Shown here in pieces: positions 62,620 to 64,000 of a stretch of 64,000 bases of DNA (its first letter is position 1; each line of letters starts with the position of its first letter). This DNA is from Schizophyllum amplum (Eukaryota; Basidiomycota; Agaricomycetes; Agaricales; Schizophyllaceae), in contig VDMD01000002.1 in assembly GCA_007026445.1 (NCBI GenBank), positions 3,162,001-3,226,000 of the forward strand. The letters run 5' to 3'. The notes beneath the pieces were generated by a model, which was not told where the DNA came from, made no database searches, and saw only the letters and a program-made list of their open reading frames with translations. The position numbers were made by a program, and so were the translations under genes.

Positions 62620-64000
62620 ATGCTCGCCGCCCGCGTCGTCCGCAAGGTGTGCGAAGTATCTTCCGCTTCGGGTCGCGCCACTAACTCACGCTTGCAGCTC
62701 CCCGTCAACCGCGCCAGTGCGCGCCCCCTCCGCAGCACTTCTTCTGAAAGCAAGGTCGCGCCGCCTCGTAACAGGAAACGCAAGGCCGAAGATGCCGAGC
62801 TCGAACTGTCTATCGAGGACGCGCCTACAATGAACCCGATCACCAGGCTCGAGGACGTGCCCGAGTTTGTGAAAGATGGCGACCCTAACAGGTGCGTGGT
62901 CGCGCTGTTGATACAAGCACCAAATCTCACACTTCTCATACTTAGTCTTTGGCAATGTCCCTGGCCCTTGAAAGCTGGCTCTAAATGCCCATTCAGTAGT
63001 AAAAAGAAGCACGGACTGTGTGTCCACTTCTTATCCCGACAGTGCGTCTCACTGTCAGCTGATGCGTCCTTCCGAGAGCTGACCATTGTCAATGACGCAG
63101 CACCCTCATCCGTCCCATCAAGTGTCCACGATGCTCATACAGGACCGCGGACCCATCGTGCATGCAGAAACACTGCCATAGAAAGCATGGCTGCAAGCCG
63201 ACGCCGACGCGCAGGCCCAAGCATCTAGCCGAGGCGCACCTAGCACCAGCTCCCACGGACAAAGCTGCGGCCGACAACACGAGGTCGGCGAAGAAGGCAA
63301 CGACGCCGGAGTCCGCGCGCGCCACAAAACGTGCTCGCACCTCCGAGGGTCTCACTGCTGCATTCGAGCTGCCCAACATCGCCCATGCGACTTCCATGCA
63401 GGTCGCCTCTTACCCCGCCATGCATTCGTCGATCCCTAGCCAGTGGGCTGACTCGCTCGCCTCGAGCTCATCCATCACCCCTGTCGATCCCACGCCGTCG
63501 ACGACTACGATGATGTTCTCGGACTCCGTCGCCATGGCATCCACTTACGGTTTATTTCCTCCTAACACGTTCTCCTCCTCTGCCCCGTCTTTGCACTGGG
63601 GCAGCAACACGAATACAGCTTACGATGCGCACTACTACGGGCTGCCGTCAGCGCAGATGTACACGGACAACACCGTTGTTTCCCCTGCGCAATGGGCATC
63701 GCCGATGCAGGCTCAGATGCAGTGGTCCGCTGACGTGCAGATGCAGCCCTACTCGGTGTCGCCTGCCGGCTCTTGGTCCAGCAACCAGTCCTTCCAGCAG
63801 CAGACGGACTCTTCGCCCTTCTTCAACACGTCTTACGCGCTGCCCGACTACTCGATGGGCAACCAGTCTCACGACGGCTACCAGATGGCGTACTACCCCA
63901 ACAACGTGCCTCCGTACGCCAACGCGCCTCCGTACGCCAACGCGCCTCCGTACGACAACACGCCTCCGTACAACAACACGCCTCCGTACGACAACGCGCC
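62620..64000 (+). CDS. C2H2 zinc-finger protein, probable transcription factor (cut by window end)
   Basis: Exons: 62,620-62,646; 62,698-62,891; 62,946-63,041; 63,101 to beyond 64,000; phases agree. The first intron is 51 nt, a multiple of three without stop, so its retention would add 17 residues. A basic NRKRK stretch lies near residue 55. A Cys/His-rich part (WQCPW..., KHGLCVHF) is followed by a classical finger, C-x2-C-x12-H-x4-H, at about residues 114-135 (CPRCSYR...HCHRKH). The long C-terminal part is Ser/Thr/Gln/Tyr-rich and ends the window in tandem PPYxN repeats. DNA binding is inferred from the finger; one classical finger alone is few for that. Confidence 0.7.
63905..64000 (+). repeat. 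18-bp coding repeat (PPYxNx) at the window end
   Basis: At least five tandem copies of CCTCCGTACGCCAACGCG with changes that alternate Ala/Asp/Asn at the fourth position. The reading frame is kept. The array runs past the end of the window. Confidence 0.85.

Overview
This window is nuclear DNA of a filamentous basidiomycete, most likely an Agaricomycete; the species cannot be told from the sequence. The reasons are many short GT-AG introns (about 50-60 nt, CTRAY-like branch sites, several also GC-AG), GC-rich coding sequence, single-copy eukaryotic genes in compact order, an AA9 lytic polysaccharide monooxygenase, and copia-type LTR retrotransposons primed by half of initiator tRNA-Met.

Positions 1-17,300 form a repeat-rich accessory region. 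It opens with the 3' end of one copia element (E) and a decayed solo LTR. Then comes a three-deep nest. Element C (2,639-10,062, plus strand, gag only, decayed) was broken by element B (2,987-9,446, minus strand, gag only, 141-bp LTRs, target duplication CCAGC). B's gag was in turn broken by element A (3,583-8,472, plus strand, intact 1,351-codon protease-integrase-RT-RNase H reading frame, 308-bp LTRs differing at one base, target duplication GCGAT). A has no recognisable gag, while B and C have gag and no pol; all three share LTR ends and primer-binding site. A fourth element, D (10,922-16,289, minus strand), is full length but dead. Fragments of a cut-and-paste transposase, dispersed repeats, a tRNA-like stretch and a 23-bp minisatellite fill the rest.

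Positions 17,400-26,700 hold two housekeeping genes read outwards from start codons only 26 bp apart: a Rab escort protein (MRS6, minus) and the large nuclear cap-binding subunit (CBP80, plus). Both are invaded by strand-asymmetric pyrimidine-rich DNA, which lengthens introns and inserts low-complexity residues.

Positions 27,200-44,700 are gene dense: an F-box-like protein, a UDP-glycosyltransferase, a UbiA-type prenyltransferase with a 12-nt exon, RNA polymerase III largest subunit, squalene epoxidase, proteasome subunit alpha-1 with two GC-AG introns, Kgd4/MRPS36, and a mitochondrial IF3-like factor.

Positions 44,800-60,800 carry two paralogous protein-kinase-like genes in inverted orientation about 14 kb apart, with a pseudogene fragment of the IF3 gene beside the first copy. 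Between them lie an AA9 LPMO, a PPR protein, SEC14, RIC8, MED10 and a long unrecognised protein. The window ends with a pair of long inverted repeats and the first part of a C2H2 zinc-finger gene. Apart from the transposons the gene content is core cell biology: cap binding, Rab prenylation, Pol III transcription, Mediator, proteasome, sterol synthesis, lipid transfer, G-alpha chaperoning and mitochondrial function. Nothing behaves as an operon; neighbours are arranged as divergent or convergent pairs with short gaps.
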